Shown here in pieces: positions 25,872-33,803 of a stretch of DNA of 41,627 nucleotides (the first letter of the stretch is position 1; each line of letters begins with the position of its first letter). The stretch is from Candidatus Aminicenantota bacterium (GTDB lineage: Bacteria; Acidobacteriota; Aminicenantia; UBA2199): the NCBI GenBank assembly GCA_011772425.1, contig WVZO01000139.1:56375-98001 (forward strand). The letters run 5' to 3'. Under the pieces are notes generated by a model that was given only the letters and a program-made list of their open reading frames with translations, searched no databases and was not told the origin of the DNA. The translations under genes were made by a program, and so were the position numbers.

Positions 25872-25926
25872 AAGCCACGAAGACATTTACAATGTGGTAA
25901 AAAGCGCGAAGAAACGCGAAGAAAAG
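25872..25926 (-). repeat. Repeat R1, long variant, upstream of the kinase remnant
   Basis: AAGCCACGAAGACATTTACA, then ATGTGGTA and GCGAAG units. Its AGCC end faces the start of the minus-strand kinase remnant. Confidence 0.7.
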
Positions 25927-25946
25927 GAATGGTTTGGGAGTTGAAC

Positions 25947-25988
25947 AAGCCGGGGGGCAACCGGGCAAAACCGGCGGCCCCCCGGCTT
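25947..25988 (-). repeat. Perfect 12-bp GC hairpin (H1)
   Basis: AAGCCGGGGGGC and GCCCCCCGGCTT form a perfect stem around an 18-nt loop that can itself pair (CCGG/CCGG). On the minus strand it lies at the far end of the short-ORF locus, so it may end that transcript. Confidence 0.55.
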
Positions 25989-26028
25989 CCAACATCAGGA
26001 CAGCCTCTCACCTATAATACCTTATCAA

Positions 26029-26112
26029 TTAACCACCCGCTGCCCCCTCCACGATTCCTTCGTAGCCCGTCTCCTCTACGTCCCTCTCTTTTCTCTCCTT
26101 AATTACCTTCAT
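26029..26112 (-). CDS. Candidate short ORF 3 (27 aa)
   Basis: It starts ATG five bases after the stop of short ORF 2 and reads MKVIKERKERDVEETG then YEGIVEGAAGG: charged, with a Gly-rich end. It has no own ribosome site, so it could only be expressed by re-initiation. It may well be a chance frame. Confidence 0.2.
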   Translation of the reverse strand: MKVIKERKERDVEETGYEGIVEGAAGG

Positions 26113-26117
26113 TGCGG

Positions 26118-26192
26118 TTAATGCCAGCCGGGAAGCCTGTCTCTTACCCCCCGGCTGGCTTCTGGGTGCATTTTAAAATTAAGCTTTTTCAT
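26118..26192 (-). CDS. Candidate short ORF 2 (24 aa) with an extended Shine-Dalgarno
   Basis: The stop of short ORF 1 overlaps this start as TGATG. The bases TAAGGAGGTGAT in front are a 12-nt complement of the usual 16S rRNA 3' end. The spacing to ATG is unusually tight (GGAGG plus 2 nt). The peptide is MKKLNFKMHPEASRGV then RDRLPGWH. Its 3' half contains hairpin H2. It could be a leader or small peptide gene, or the ribosome-site match could belong to a structured RNA. Confidence 0.3.
   Translation of the reverse strand: MKKLNFKMHPEASRGVRDRLPGWH
26123..26159 (-). repeat. GC hairpin H2
   Basis: GCCAGCCGGG and CCCGGCTGGC pair perfectly across a 17-nt loop. On the minus strand it shares GCCGGGGGG with H1, suggesting related structures. 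It lies within short ORF 2. Confidence 0.5.
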
Positions 26193-26368
26193 CACCTCCT
26201 TAATTTTGAATTTTTAACTCTCCCATAACCCTCGGACCCATTATCATCCTGGGGTCCGATTCGTATAGGTCCCTGGTTCCTCTGCCTTAAACTCTCCACC
26301 TCGATTAACTGCTTTGTGCTGATGAACTTAAACCCGATTTTCCAAATGATATCCTCTAGCAAAATCAT
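26192..26368 (-). CDS. Candidate short ORF 1 (58 aa)
   Basis: It begins ATG at 26368, about ten bases after a TATAAT box, and reads MILLEDIIWKIGFKFISTKQ to a basic end (KNSKLRR). Its TGA overlaps the next ATG. It has no ribosome site, so expression would be nearly leaderless. A short hairpin (CGGACCC 26233-26239 with GGGTCCG 26252-26258) lies inside. No family recognised. Confidence 0.3.
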   Translation of the reverse strand: MILLEDIIWKIGFKFISTKQLIEVESLRQRNQGPIRIGPQDDNGSEGYGRVKNSKLRR

Positions 26369-26377
26369 AATGTGTGT

Positions 26378-26405
26378 ATTATAATATAGAAAACCGAATA
26401 TTTCA
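26378..26405 (-). promoter_or_regulatory. Predicted promoter of the short-ORF locus
   Basis: Minus strand: TGAAAT (26405-26400), 16 nt, consensus TATAAT (26383-26378). Just upstream, ACCGTA-GTT-TACGGT (about 26414-26428) is a small palindrome between this promoter and the end of the ATPase gene. It is a candidate operator. Confidence 0.4.
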
Positions 26406-26447
26406 GGTAATCTAACCGTAGTTTACGGTAGATAGGGTTTAGGGGGG

Positions 26448-27998
26448 TTAATGTCTCTTAAATCTTACCGTGCCGATAAGCAGGTATCCTCTGCCTTTGC
26501 CGGTTCCTGAATGAATTAAATCCCTGGCATTAATCGTGGCTAACTTCTTTCGGATTGAAAATGTCCAGGCTTTTATTTCACTGCCCTCAAAGTATTCAAC
26601 GCCGGCTTTTCCGAGTGCTTTTTCAAAGATTTCCCATTCCGGTTTTTGCTCGCTGTTATTTTTAAGGTTTGAAGAAACCCGGTATTTATAGGTTATGGGG
26701 ATACTTTTCCAATCTGAAAATCCTTCATTAACGGCTTTATAGTTCTTATAGGCAAGGTAACAAAGAAGCAGCTTCTCTTTCGACGATAAATCGATTTTGC
26801 TCAGTTTTATTCCATTTTTCTCAATTTCAATTTTTACTCGTTCACTGAACAACTGCTTTAAGAATTCTTTTTCCTGTTCTTGGGAATCAAATTTCACGGG
26901 GGTTGAACTGCAATAAACAGTGGTGATGAATTCCCCCTGTTCATCGATTTGTAATTGTTCCGGGGCATATAGCAGATCGTCCATTATTTCCGCTAGATAC
27001 TCTTCGTACAGGGGGTTTCTTAATTTACAACATTTTTCTTTATCCTCGATTATCGGACCCACACCGACTTGCGAGTACTCTTGCCAGCTTAGATACTTGA
27101 TTTTTTCCCCATCCAATATATTCTGAACCAGGTGGTGAAGTTTCTCATCGGTTTTAATTTGATTTTTTAAGGTTTCCATGTTCCCGCTTTTTTTGAATAA
27201 CTCTTCGATTGCTTGAACCAGGTCCGTCCCGGTTATCTCTTTCTTTTCCCTGGTTGAGATTTTTTCCACCAACAGGGAACAGAGGTGCTGCAGCAACTGG
27301 GGGTGTCCGGAAGCTCTCGAGATTAACTCTTCTTTAATTCCCGGTTCAAATTTAATATTAAGAGCCTTCATGGGTATGTCGATGAGGTTTTCCGATTCTT
27401 CTCTCTCCAGGTTGCTCAAAACCAGTTTCCTGGAGATGTTAAAGGGAGACATGGGACCATAGGTTAGCGATATAAGGTCATGTGCTCCGCTGATGATAAC
27501 GGTATATTTCTCCAGCTCCTGGTGATAGTTGCGATCATGAAATATTTTTCTCCACAGGTGCAGGAAAGATATTACACCAGAAACTCTTCCGATTTCATCA
27601 AACATAAAAACAATTTGTCTGGAATCTCTGGATATTAACGATTTTAGAAAGTTATAAAAGCAAAACTCCGCCCCGAATTTTTCCCATTCTTTGTAATCCG
27701 GCACAGTTTCAGCAGGTACTTTTTCCATAATCTCGTTAATAATCATCTGGTAATAGGCTTCCTGGCTTTTGAGTTCGATTTCGAAATTAATATATATGCA
27801 TGGAATAGGGGAAATTTCTTTACTCAATTGAAATAAAAAGGTGGTCTTACCGATCTGCCTCGGTCCCATGATCGACCAGTAATCACCGCGCTTAATCCCA
27901 CCGATAACCTTGTTTATTTCCCCGCTTCTCGGCGCGCAGATGATTTTATCTTTATCCGGGTCCAATGGGCCGGTATACCGGTAAGGATTTTCTATCAA
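26448..27998 (-). CDS. AAA-like ATPase with C-terminal winged-helix-like region
   Basis: A 516-residue protein of the AAA_35-like (STAND/AAA_16-related) type. A short FYV-like lead (NPYRYTGPLDPDKD) is followed by Walker A GPRQIGKTT (about 45-53), Walker B IVFMFDEIG (D134, E135) and a sensor-1-like VIISGAHD. Helical regions follow (SRASGHPQLLQHLC). The last 120 residues look like a winged helix of the response-regulator type (SSKEKLLLCYLAYKN...WTFSIRKKLA). Such proteins are signalling or defence-type switches of unknown output. The start TTG at 27998 has AAGGAG 7 nt upstream; TTG 28004 is too close to it. A clear promoter lies upstream. Confidence 0.75.
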   Translation of the reverse strand: MIENPYRYTGPLDPDKDKIICAPRSGEINKVIGGIKRGDYWSIMGPRQIGKTTFLFQLSKEISPIPCIYINFEIELKSQEAYYQMIINEIMEKVPAETVPDYKEWEKFGAEFCFYNFLKSLISRDSRQIVFMFDEIGRVSGVISFLHLWRKIFHDRNYHQELEKYTVIISGAHDLISLTYGPMSPFNISRKLVLSNLEREESENLIDIPMKALNIKFEPGIKEELISRASGHPQLLQHLCSLLVEKISTREKKEITGTDLVQAIEELFKKSGNMETLKNQIKTDEKLHHLVQNILDGEKIKYLSWQEYSQVGVGPIIEDKEKCCKLRNPLYEEYLAEIMDDLLYAPEQLQIDEQGEFITTVYCSSTPVKFDSQEQEKEFLKQLFSERVKIEIEKNGIKLSKIDLSSKEKLLLCYLAYKNYKAVNEGFSDWKSIPITYKYRVSSNLKNNSEQKPEWEIFEKALGKAGVEYFEGSEIKAWTFSIRKKLATINARDLIHSGTGKGRGYLLIGTVRFKRH

Positions 27999-28062
27999 TG
28001 TCAATCTCCTTATTACTTCAGCCTTTTAACTGTGAAATTTTTTACTCAAATTCCAATGAAAT

Positions 28063-28091
28063 ATTCTAATGAAATACAAAGAGAATGTCAA
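28063..28091 (-). promoter_or_regulatory. Predicted sigma70 promoter of the AAA-like ATPase
   Basis: Minus strand: consensus TTGACA (28091-28086), exactly 17 nt, TAGAAT (28068-28063), about 65 bp before the TTG start. An AATGAAATA direct repeat spans the -10 region. Confidence 0.6.
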
Positions 28092-28102
28092 GTTGCTGCT
28101 AT

Positions 28103-30565
28103 TTAAAAAACCTTCACTACTACCATAGTCATATCGTCATGCTGGGGATATCCCCGGGTAAAAGCCCGGACATCTGCTACAACCTGGTGGATAATCTCTT
28201 TCGCAGCCCTGTTTTGCCAATACTGGATCACATCCATCAACCGTTTTTCTCCATATTCTTCCAGGTCTTTATTCATGGCTTCGGAGAACCCGTCCGTATA
28301 AAAAACAATCAAGTCCCCGTTTTGGAGCTGGATTTGCTCTTTTTTTATCTTATGATCGAATATTTGTCCTTTTTCGAGTCCCAGGGCAATGCCCCCGGGT
28401 TTTAATAGAATGATTTGATTATCCGCTCGCCGAAAGTAAAGCAGCGGATTGTGACCGGCCCGGGAATAGGCGAGGGTTTTATTTTTTATATCGATCACGC
28501 CAAGGAAAAGGGTCACAAAGGATTTATTGTCCATCATAGCGTACAAGGAACGGTTCACCCTGGTGAGCACCAATTCGGGAGATAACTGTTTTTCCACCTG
28601 GGAGTGGATAATTCCTTTGGTTAAGGTCATGTATATCGCAGCGGGCACACCCTTTCCTGAAACATCACCAATGACAATTCCAATCCTGGATTCATCGATG
28701 GGGATAAAATCGTAGTAATCTCCACCTACTTCATTGGCCGGTATACATATTCCTTCAATTTCAAATCCGATGATTTCCGGGGGTTTTCCCGGCAGCAGTT
28801 TCATCTGGACCTGCCGGGCGATCTCCAATTCTTTTGCCATCCGGGCCCGTTGGGTAATACGCTTGATGTGGCGGGGTACCAGGTCTGCGGCAAAGGAGAA
28901 TTCTTTCCTTTTGATAAAACCGCGGATGATAAATACAATGGGTAAAAACAGCAGTATCAACGAAATGATGCCGGGGTAAAACAGGCTTTTGGCCGGGCTG
29001 GTGACCAGGGGAAGCGACTGCATCACCCCCACTACGGTAAAATTAGCGACAATAACAGTAAGGAGATCGAATTTCCAGAAAACGTATCCCAACAAGAGTC
29101 CGCAAATGTACCAGGTGATCCATTCCAGGACCATGGGAGTCAGGGAGATATTCGTATACCAGAAGCCAATGGCAAAAATGGTCCAGAAGATTGACGAAAC
29201 AAAGATGCTCCCCCATTTGCTTTTTAGATACTTATACAGGAAGAAATTACCGAACAGGCGAAAAACCAGTTCGGATATAAAACTGCACGATATGGCTGCC
29301 AGTAACGGCACCATAAAGGGAAAGAGGGAGGAGGCAATTTGATAATCGACTCCGAGGATTTGTCCGTTGAATAGCTTTACCGCTGCCGCCGTGCAAAGGG
29401 CGATGACACCCAGCAGCAAGAATCCGGCAAAATACCCTTTAAGCAGTGAGCTGGCCGCATTTAAGGTGAAAAACTTACCGTTGAAAAGACTGTCCACACC
29501 AGTAAAGGTTTTATGAAAACGTTCCCTTCCCAGGGATTCTCCTACACTCCATGAGCCGAATGCCATGATGGATAAGAACGGCCATACAATCAGGGTATAG
29601 AAAATAAATACCACCATTGCCACCGTGTCGTAGCTCATTTCCCCGATCAGGGTACCCGCTGCATTTATCCTGAATTTCAGCCCCGCTTCCAATGCCAACG
29701 TAATCCAACATATAAAGAAAACAATGGCCCCGCTTTTAATTCCCACTTCCCCTTCGTGGTACTTTTTCAGGAAAATAACCTGTATAATCAGGCAGAATAA
29801 AAAGGCAGATATATAAGAGATAAACGTGGATAAAGTGCTGCTGTTGTGAATTTGATTAATGGCTGTATGTTTGGATTCCGGTACGCCGAATGCGATATTG
29901 AATTGCCCCACGTCGTCTCCCCGGATGTCAACTCTAAGTCTCGCCTTACTACCTTCAGGGTCCCATTCTTTTACCCAGCTAAACAAATGATCGGTTCGTT
30001 TTTCATATTTTTGCGTGGTAAAGGTGTCTTTTTTGTAGCCGGTAAGATCGATATTCCGGGCCTTTAGAAACGCAGTGGCAATTTCCAGGGCTTGTTCCTG
30101 GGAGATATGAGCGCGACGATCTTCCGGCCAGGCAGCATTCTGGGGGATGTCATGGATGAAGCCCAGGATATTTCCTGTTCCTGAGACAAAAATGCTGAAT
30201 TGTCCAACACGGGAAGTTTTGGGAAGGTTTTTAAACCAGAAAACCCGCCAATAGAAATCCAGGCCATCATAATCTTCTTTTTGAAAAATTTCCATGGCTC
30301 GGCTCCACCCGTAACGTTTTTGTAAATAAAGAAAGGCATAGGGATTGTACTCCACCGACGCCATTACTCTATATCCTTTGAGATCGTATCCTCTTTGTTT
30401 CATAAAATCATAAGCAATCTCAATGGCTTCGGATTTGCCTTTTTTTAGATTGGCGGCTTTACCGGGGAAAAAATGATTGAGCAGTATTATAAATATTAGC
30501 AGGCCTACTGCCCCGCAGACCATCAGGGGCACATGCTGTTTTAAATATCTATTTTTTTCTTGCAT
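28103..30565 (-). CDS. Membrane SpoIIE-family protein phosphatase with PepSY-like and CPBP-like parts
   Basis: An 820-residue protein. One N-terminal helix leads into an extracytoplasmic PepSY-like region (about 40-230: ISQEQALEIATAFL and similar). A multi-helix block (about 245-570) follows, resembling the CPBP/Abi intramembrane protease fold, but with only a faint SELVFR for the usual EExxxR. The cytoplasmic C-terminal PP2C/SpoIIE domain (about 585-820) has ELEIARQVQMKLLP, EVGGDYYDF, GDVSGKGVPAA and HDDMTMVVVKV, the aspartates that bind Mn/Mg. Such RsbU-like enzymes dephosphorylate anti-sigma-antagonist proteins in partner-switching pathways. No anti-sigma partner is in the window. The ATG at 30565 has no strong ribosome site. 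Confidence 0.85.
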   Translation of the reverse strand: MQEKNRYLKQHVPLMVCGAVGLLIFIILLNHFFPGKAANLKKGKSEAIEIAYDFMKQRGYDLKGYRVMASVEYNPYAFLYLQKRYGWSRAMEIFQKEDYDGLDFYWRVFWFKNLPKTSRVGQFSIFVSGTGNILGFIHDIPQNAAWPEDRRAHISQEQALEIATAFLKARNIDLTGYKKDTFTTQKYEKRTDHLFSWVKEWDPEGSKARLRVDIRGDDVGQFNIAFGVPESKHTAINQIHNSSTLSTFISYISAFLFCLIIQVIFLKKYHEGEVGIKSGAIVFFICWITLALEAGLKFRINAAGTLIGEMSYDTVAMVVFIFYTLIVWPFLSIMAFGSWSVGESLGRERFHKTFTGVDSLFNGKFFTLNAASSLLKGYFAGFLLLGVIALCTAAAVKLFNGQILGVDYQIASSLFPFMVPLLAAISCSFISELVFRLFGNFFLYKYLKSKWGSIFVSSIFWTIFAIGFWYTNISLTPMVLEWITWYICGLLLGYVFWKFDLLTVIVANFTVVGVMQSLPLVTSPAKSLFYPGIISLILLFLPIVFIIRGFIKRKEFSFAADLVPRHIKRITQRARMAKELEIARQVQMKLLPGKPPEIIGFEIEGICIPANEVGGDYYDFIPIDESRIGIVIGDVSGKGVPAAIYMTLTKGIIHSQVEKQLSPELVLTRVNRSLYAMMDNKSFVTLFLGVIDIKNKTLAYSRAGHNPLLYFRRADNQIILLKPGGIALGLEKGQIFDHKIKKEQIQLQNGDLIVFYTDGFSEAMNKDLEEYGEKRLMDVIQYWQNRAAKEIIHQVVADVRAFTRGYPQHDDMTMVVVKVF

Positions 30566-30581
30566 GGTTGTTGATATATCT

Positions 30582-30609
30582 ATTTTACATGAAAGTGATA
30601 TTTTTTCAA
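30582..30609 (-). promoter_or_regulatory. Predicted promoter of the SpoIIE-type gene
   Basis: Minus strand: TTGAAA (30609-30604), 16 nt, TAAAAT (30587-30582), 17 bp before the start codon. Confidence 0.4.
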
Positions 30610-30669
30610 GCTTTAATTTTTTTACCGGGATTTGAAATTAAAAAAATTTAAAAGCATGCAGAGAGGGAT

Positions 30670-30695
30670 TTAGCCGCAAAGGCACGCGAAGAAAA
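30670..30695 (-). repeat. Repeat R1, short copy
   Basis: TTAGCCGCAAAGGCACGCGA, with its AGCC end towards the SpoIIE-type gene start. It is the only repeat in the 200-bp gap. Confidence 0.55.
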
Positions 30696-30766
30696 AGAAA
30701 TGGGCAGGCTAAATGTATTTCCTATGATAAATTCAAATTTTCAAACACGGGATAGTTTTTCCTTTT

Positions 30767-33751
30767 CTAAAAAACGATACCGATAACCGCGGTAGGCCCG
30801 CCACTTATCGATACAGTAATTGTATCGCTTACTCCTTCATAAGACCCGGGAACACTGATTGAAATCCAACCACTTTTGTTCATAGTTATTGTATTGGAAT
30901 CTGAATAATAATCTGTCCCAACCACTGATATTGAAACTGTTGTCCCTTCTTTAGATGGACATAGTATTTTTGCTTTAGCAACGTACCCCTGATAGGGAGC
31001 AGGGTCCGACGGTTCAGTATGAAACCCTGATATTTTTAATTCTCCCGGCGCATCAATTGAAAATTTTGGAAGCAATCCCGAATAAGGAAATTTTATATTC
31101 GTTTTATTTCCCTCAATGTATCCGGTTCCTGTGATATACGCAAAGGGAATGATAGAATATACTCCATCTGTTAATTCGATTTCAACGCCTTGGAACTCAT
31201 TACAAAGCATATCAGCAAATGTTGTTCCTCCTCCAGGTGGGGATTTCCAAATTGTCTTACATAGAGCTACAAAAACATAAGAGAGCGAGGCGCATGCAGC
31301 AGTAATTGCAGCGGTTTCAAGAACAGGAGGTGCCGGAGAAATCGCATCAATTATTACCCCGATTGTTGCACATATAAGAGGAATCTGGGGAACTAGCGGT
31401 TTTGAAAAAGTACACATCGCTCCTATTACAATTGATGTTGTTTGGCAGACTTCCCCCACATCGATGGTAATGGGTGAAACATCTGCCGGGATGCAAACTT
31501 CGTATATCCCATCTCCAACATGCCTTGCTCGATAACGCTCTCGAGGATATGTCGGGTAAAATCTAAGTCCTACATCAATTGCATCAGATATCGGTTCAGC
31601 GCATTTAGTAAGTTCTATTGTTGCCGTTTTACAGTACGAATTAGAATTTGTGTTAATATATCCAATATCTTCCCAATTGCCTGATTTTATTGCAATTGGA
31701 ACATTATTTCTGGGTAATAAATTAATTTCCCTTTTAGATCCAGTATATATTTCAGAATTAATGGCGGAAGAGGTGCTCCCTGAGTTCAGATCGTAAGGAA
31801 TACTAACGATAAGTTCGCCATTGGGAGATGTAGCAGTGATTCTTAATTCCGTATCCGAAAACCATTCGAATTGAAAGGTAGTCCCATTGGAAGTAAAGAC
31901 CTTATCTATACGCCCATCATTATCAAAAAGGACATGGGTAGGATGACTGTCTCCAGGTTCTTTTACTGCAGCGGAGGTAAGCTTAGTGGGAAGTCCCTGC
32001 TCATCCTTTTCACCGTAAAATTCCACTTCCAAACCATCATCTCTTGTTGCCTTTAGTAGTATTGAAGTACCCGGATTTGTAAAAATTTCATATTTCACTT
32101 CCGTTTCCTCATCATCGTTGTCAATCATAAAAAACCGGCTGCCCACACCATCTCTATTTCCCGCGTTATCTGTTACTAGCCATTCCAGGGTATGAAGCCC
32201 ATCGCTGAATTGGGTAGTATCCAGGTCAAAATAGGCCCCTGCTCCATTATTATTGGCATAGCCGGGAAAAAGATTCGCAATATCTGCCCGGTAAATATTA
32301 TAAGTGGCATGCCCCAGGTCTACACCGTCAACCTTTACGCGAATACTAGCTCCATCTTTTGGTATTTTGTTGGGCGGCGGTGTTAAAACCCATCCTTTAA
32401 TCCTGTAAACACCGGAAACCGTTTCACCTGCCCCGGGTTTATCTATAGCCCCAAAGGGTTTAGTGGCATGGGCATTGTCACAACGGATGGTTTTGGTTCC
32501 CAGGGTGGTTGTTTTACCGGCTAAGTCTGTGGCAATGGCCTGGAACACAAAGGTCCCATTTCCATTATTGGGTAAAAAATTGGTCAGCATCATATAACCC
32601 CAACCGGCACGGGTGTTATTGGGATAATTGGGATACGCCTGAGCAATGTCCGGTCTGGCTCCTTCTACAAATAGTGCATCACCGATATAGACAAGATTTC
32701 CTCCTGACTTACGGTATATTTTTACACTTTCAACTCCTGTATCATCCAGTGCCCAGCCGGTGACAGCTACACTGCCTGCTACTGTAGAACCACTGGTGGG
32801 GGTATCGAAGGAACCAAAGGGAGGCTCCTTGTCGCCGCCAGAGCTTCCGACATAGGCTTCTGCCCATTCATAGGCATAAAGAAAAGAGTTGGACGTGCTG
32901 CCATACTCAGCTTCCGGGAACCATACATCAAAAGGTTCGCTTTTCCCTGGATAAATGGCGCTTTCCGAAGCACCATAATTACTACCATCTACATCATTAA
33001 AACTGACATCCACGACCTGGGTGTCACTTTTATCAAAAACAGCAAAGGCTGCATAGGTATCATAAGTGACGTAATTAGAACTCAGATTTTTTATTTCTCC
33101 ATAGTAATCCAGGTTCCCCAGGTAATTATAGTAGTAGACATCTCCGTCAAATTCCAACGCTGCTTTAGCTGGTGTATGGGAATAGGTATTATAACTAATG
33201 GTGTAATCATACCAGTATACGTCGTCGTAATCATAATAGGTCCATACTTTAAAGAAGCCATAATCATTGTGACCTAAAGCATTGATGAAATCGCCGCTGC
33301 CTGCTAATTGGACAATACTTCCACCCCACACATAGGTGAAATCGCTGCCTATATAGTTTTGGTTGATATCATAAAGATCAACATCGACCCTAACAAAAAC
33401 CGCAGAGGTGGTGCCGTAATTATAACAAAGCCCTGTCATGACAAGATCATCCTCAAAATCGCGTTGAAAGTAGAGGGAATTTTCATCCATCATCAAATTG
33501 ACCGCTTTTGGTTTGTCAGCTTCAAACGCTTCCGGCATAGAGGAGATTTTAGAATAAAATCGCTGCTTCCTATCTCTTATTTCAAGGAAACGTTTTTTTT
33601 GTTCCAGTTCCCCTTTAAAATCAACCTTCTGAATGATTGATTCACCATATTGTGGCACAACAAATATTTTCTTTTTTTCTTTGGCATTCGCCAAAGGAAA
33701 AAATGAAAACAAAAGTGTTAGAAATAACCCCCAAAAAATTGTCTTTCTCAT
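30767..33751 (-). CDS. Secreted multidomain protein with Ig-like module
   Basis: A 994-residue protein with a signal peptide (MRKTIFWGLFLTLLFSFF, cleavage after ANA). The Tyr/Asp-rich beta domain (about 80-310) is of unknown type. An Ig-like pair follows (about 318-540: GSFDTPTSGSTVAGSVAVTG, WGYMMLTNFLP, KPFGAIDKPGAGETVSG). The C-terminal part is unrecognised, with a hydrophobic Cys-containing stretch (about 755-830) and a beta-rich end. The Ig-like block matches the next gene's closely, even in its NYP.N...AGWGYMM and HATYNIYRADIA motifs. AGGAGGTGAC precedes the ATG. It lies 52 bp after the protease gene, and both carry the same 32-bp upstream element. It is probably an extracellular partner, substrate or surface-binding protein. 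Confidence 0.7.
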   Translation of the reverse strand: MRKTIFWGLFLTLLFSFFPLANAKEKKKIFVVPQYGESIIQKVDFKGELEQKKRFLEIRDRKQRFYSKISSMPEAFEADKPKAVNLMMDENSLYFQRDFEDDLVMTGLCYNYGTTSAVFVRVDVDLYDINQNYIGSDFTYVWGGSIVQLAGSGDFINALGHNDYGFFKVWTYYDYDDVYWYDYTISYNTYSHTPAKAALEFDGDVYYYNYLGNLDYYGEIKNLSSNYVTYDTYAAFAVFDKSDTQVVDVSFNDVDGSNYGASESAIYPGKSEPFDVWFPEAEYGSTSNSFLYAYEWAEAYVGSSGGDKEPPFGSFDTPTSGSTVAGSVAVTGWALDDTGVESVKIYRKSGGNLVYIGDALFVEGARPDIAQAYPNYPNNTRAGWGYMMLTNFLPNNGNGTFVFQAIATDLAGKTTTLGTKTIRCDNAHATKPFGAIDKPGAGETVSGVYRIKGWVLTPPPNKIPKDGASIRVKVDGVDLGHATYNIYRADIANLFPGYANNNGAGAYFDLDTTQFSDGLHTLEWLVTDNAGNRDGVGSRFFMIDNDDEETEVKYEIFTNPGTSILLKATRDDGLEVEFYGEKDEQGLPTKLTSAAVKEPGDSHPTHVLFDNDGRIDKVFTSNGTTFQFEWFSDTELRITATSPNGELIVSIPYDLNSGSTSSAINSEIYTGSKREINLLPRNNVPIAIKSGNWEDIGYINTNSNSYCKTATIELTKCAEPISDAIDVGLRFYPTYPRERYRARHVGDGIYEVCIPADVSPITIDVGEVCQTTSIVIGAMCTFSKPLVPQIPLICATIGVIIDAISPAPPVLETAAITAACASLSYVFVALCKTIWKSPPGGGTTFADMLCNEFQGVEIELTDGVYSIIPFAYITGTGYIEGNKTNIKFPYSGLLPKFSIDAPGELKISGFHTEPSDPAPYQGYVAKAKILCPSKEGTTVSISVVGTDYYSDSNTITMNKSGWISISVPGSYEGVSDTITVSISGGPTAVIGIVF

Positions 33752-33764
33752 GTCACCTCCTAAT

Positions 33765-33796
33765 TTAACACTTGTTTTAAATTCATATCTATAAAT
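33765..33796 (-). promoter_or_regulatory. Shared 32-bp upstream element, copy A
   Basis: The plus-strand text begins TTAACACTTGTTTTAAATTC and ends ATATCTATAAAT. It is 14 bp upstream of the secreted Ig-like gene. It matches copy B (36765-36796) at 30 of 32 positions, suggesting a shared promoter or regulator site rather than chance. Confidence 0.6.
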
Positions 33797-33803
33797 GGGA
33801 ACC

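Noticed and set aside
25861..25995. Further 44-codon minus-strand frame after short ORF 3, with a Pro/Cys-rich start
   Set aside because: Its second half is translated repeat R1 and it has no ribosome site, so it was not listed as a gene.
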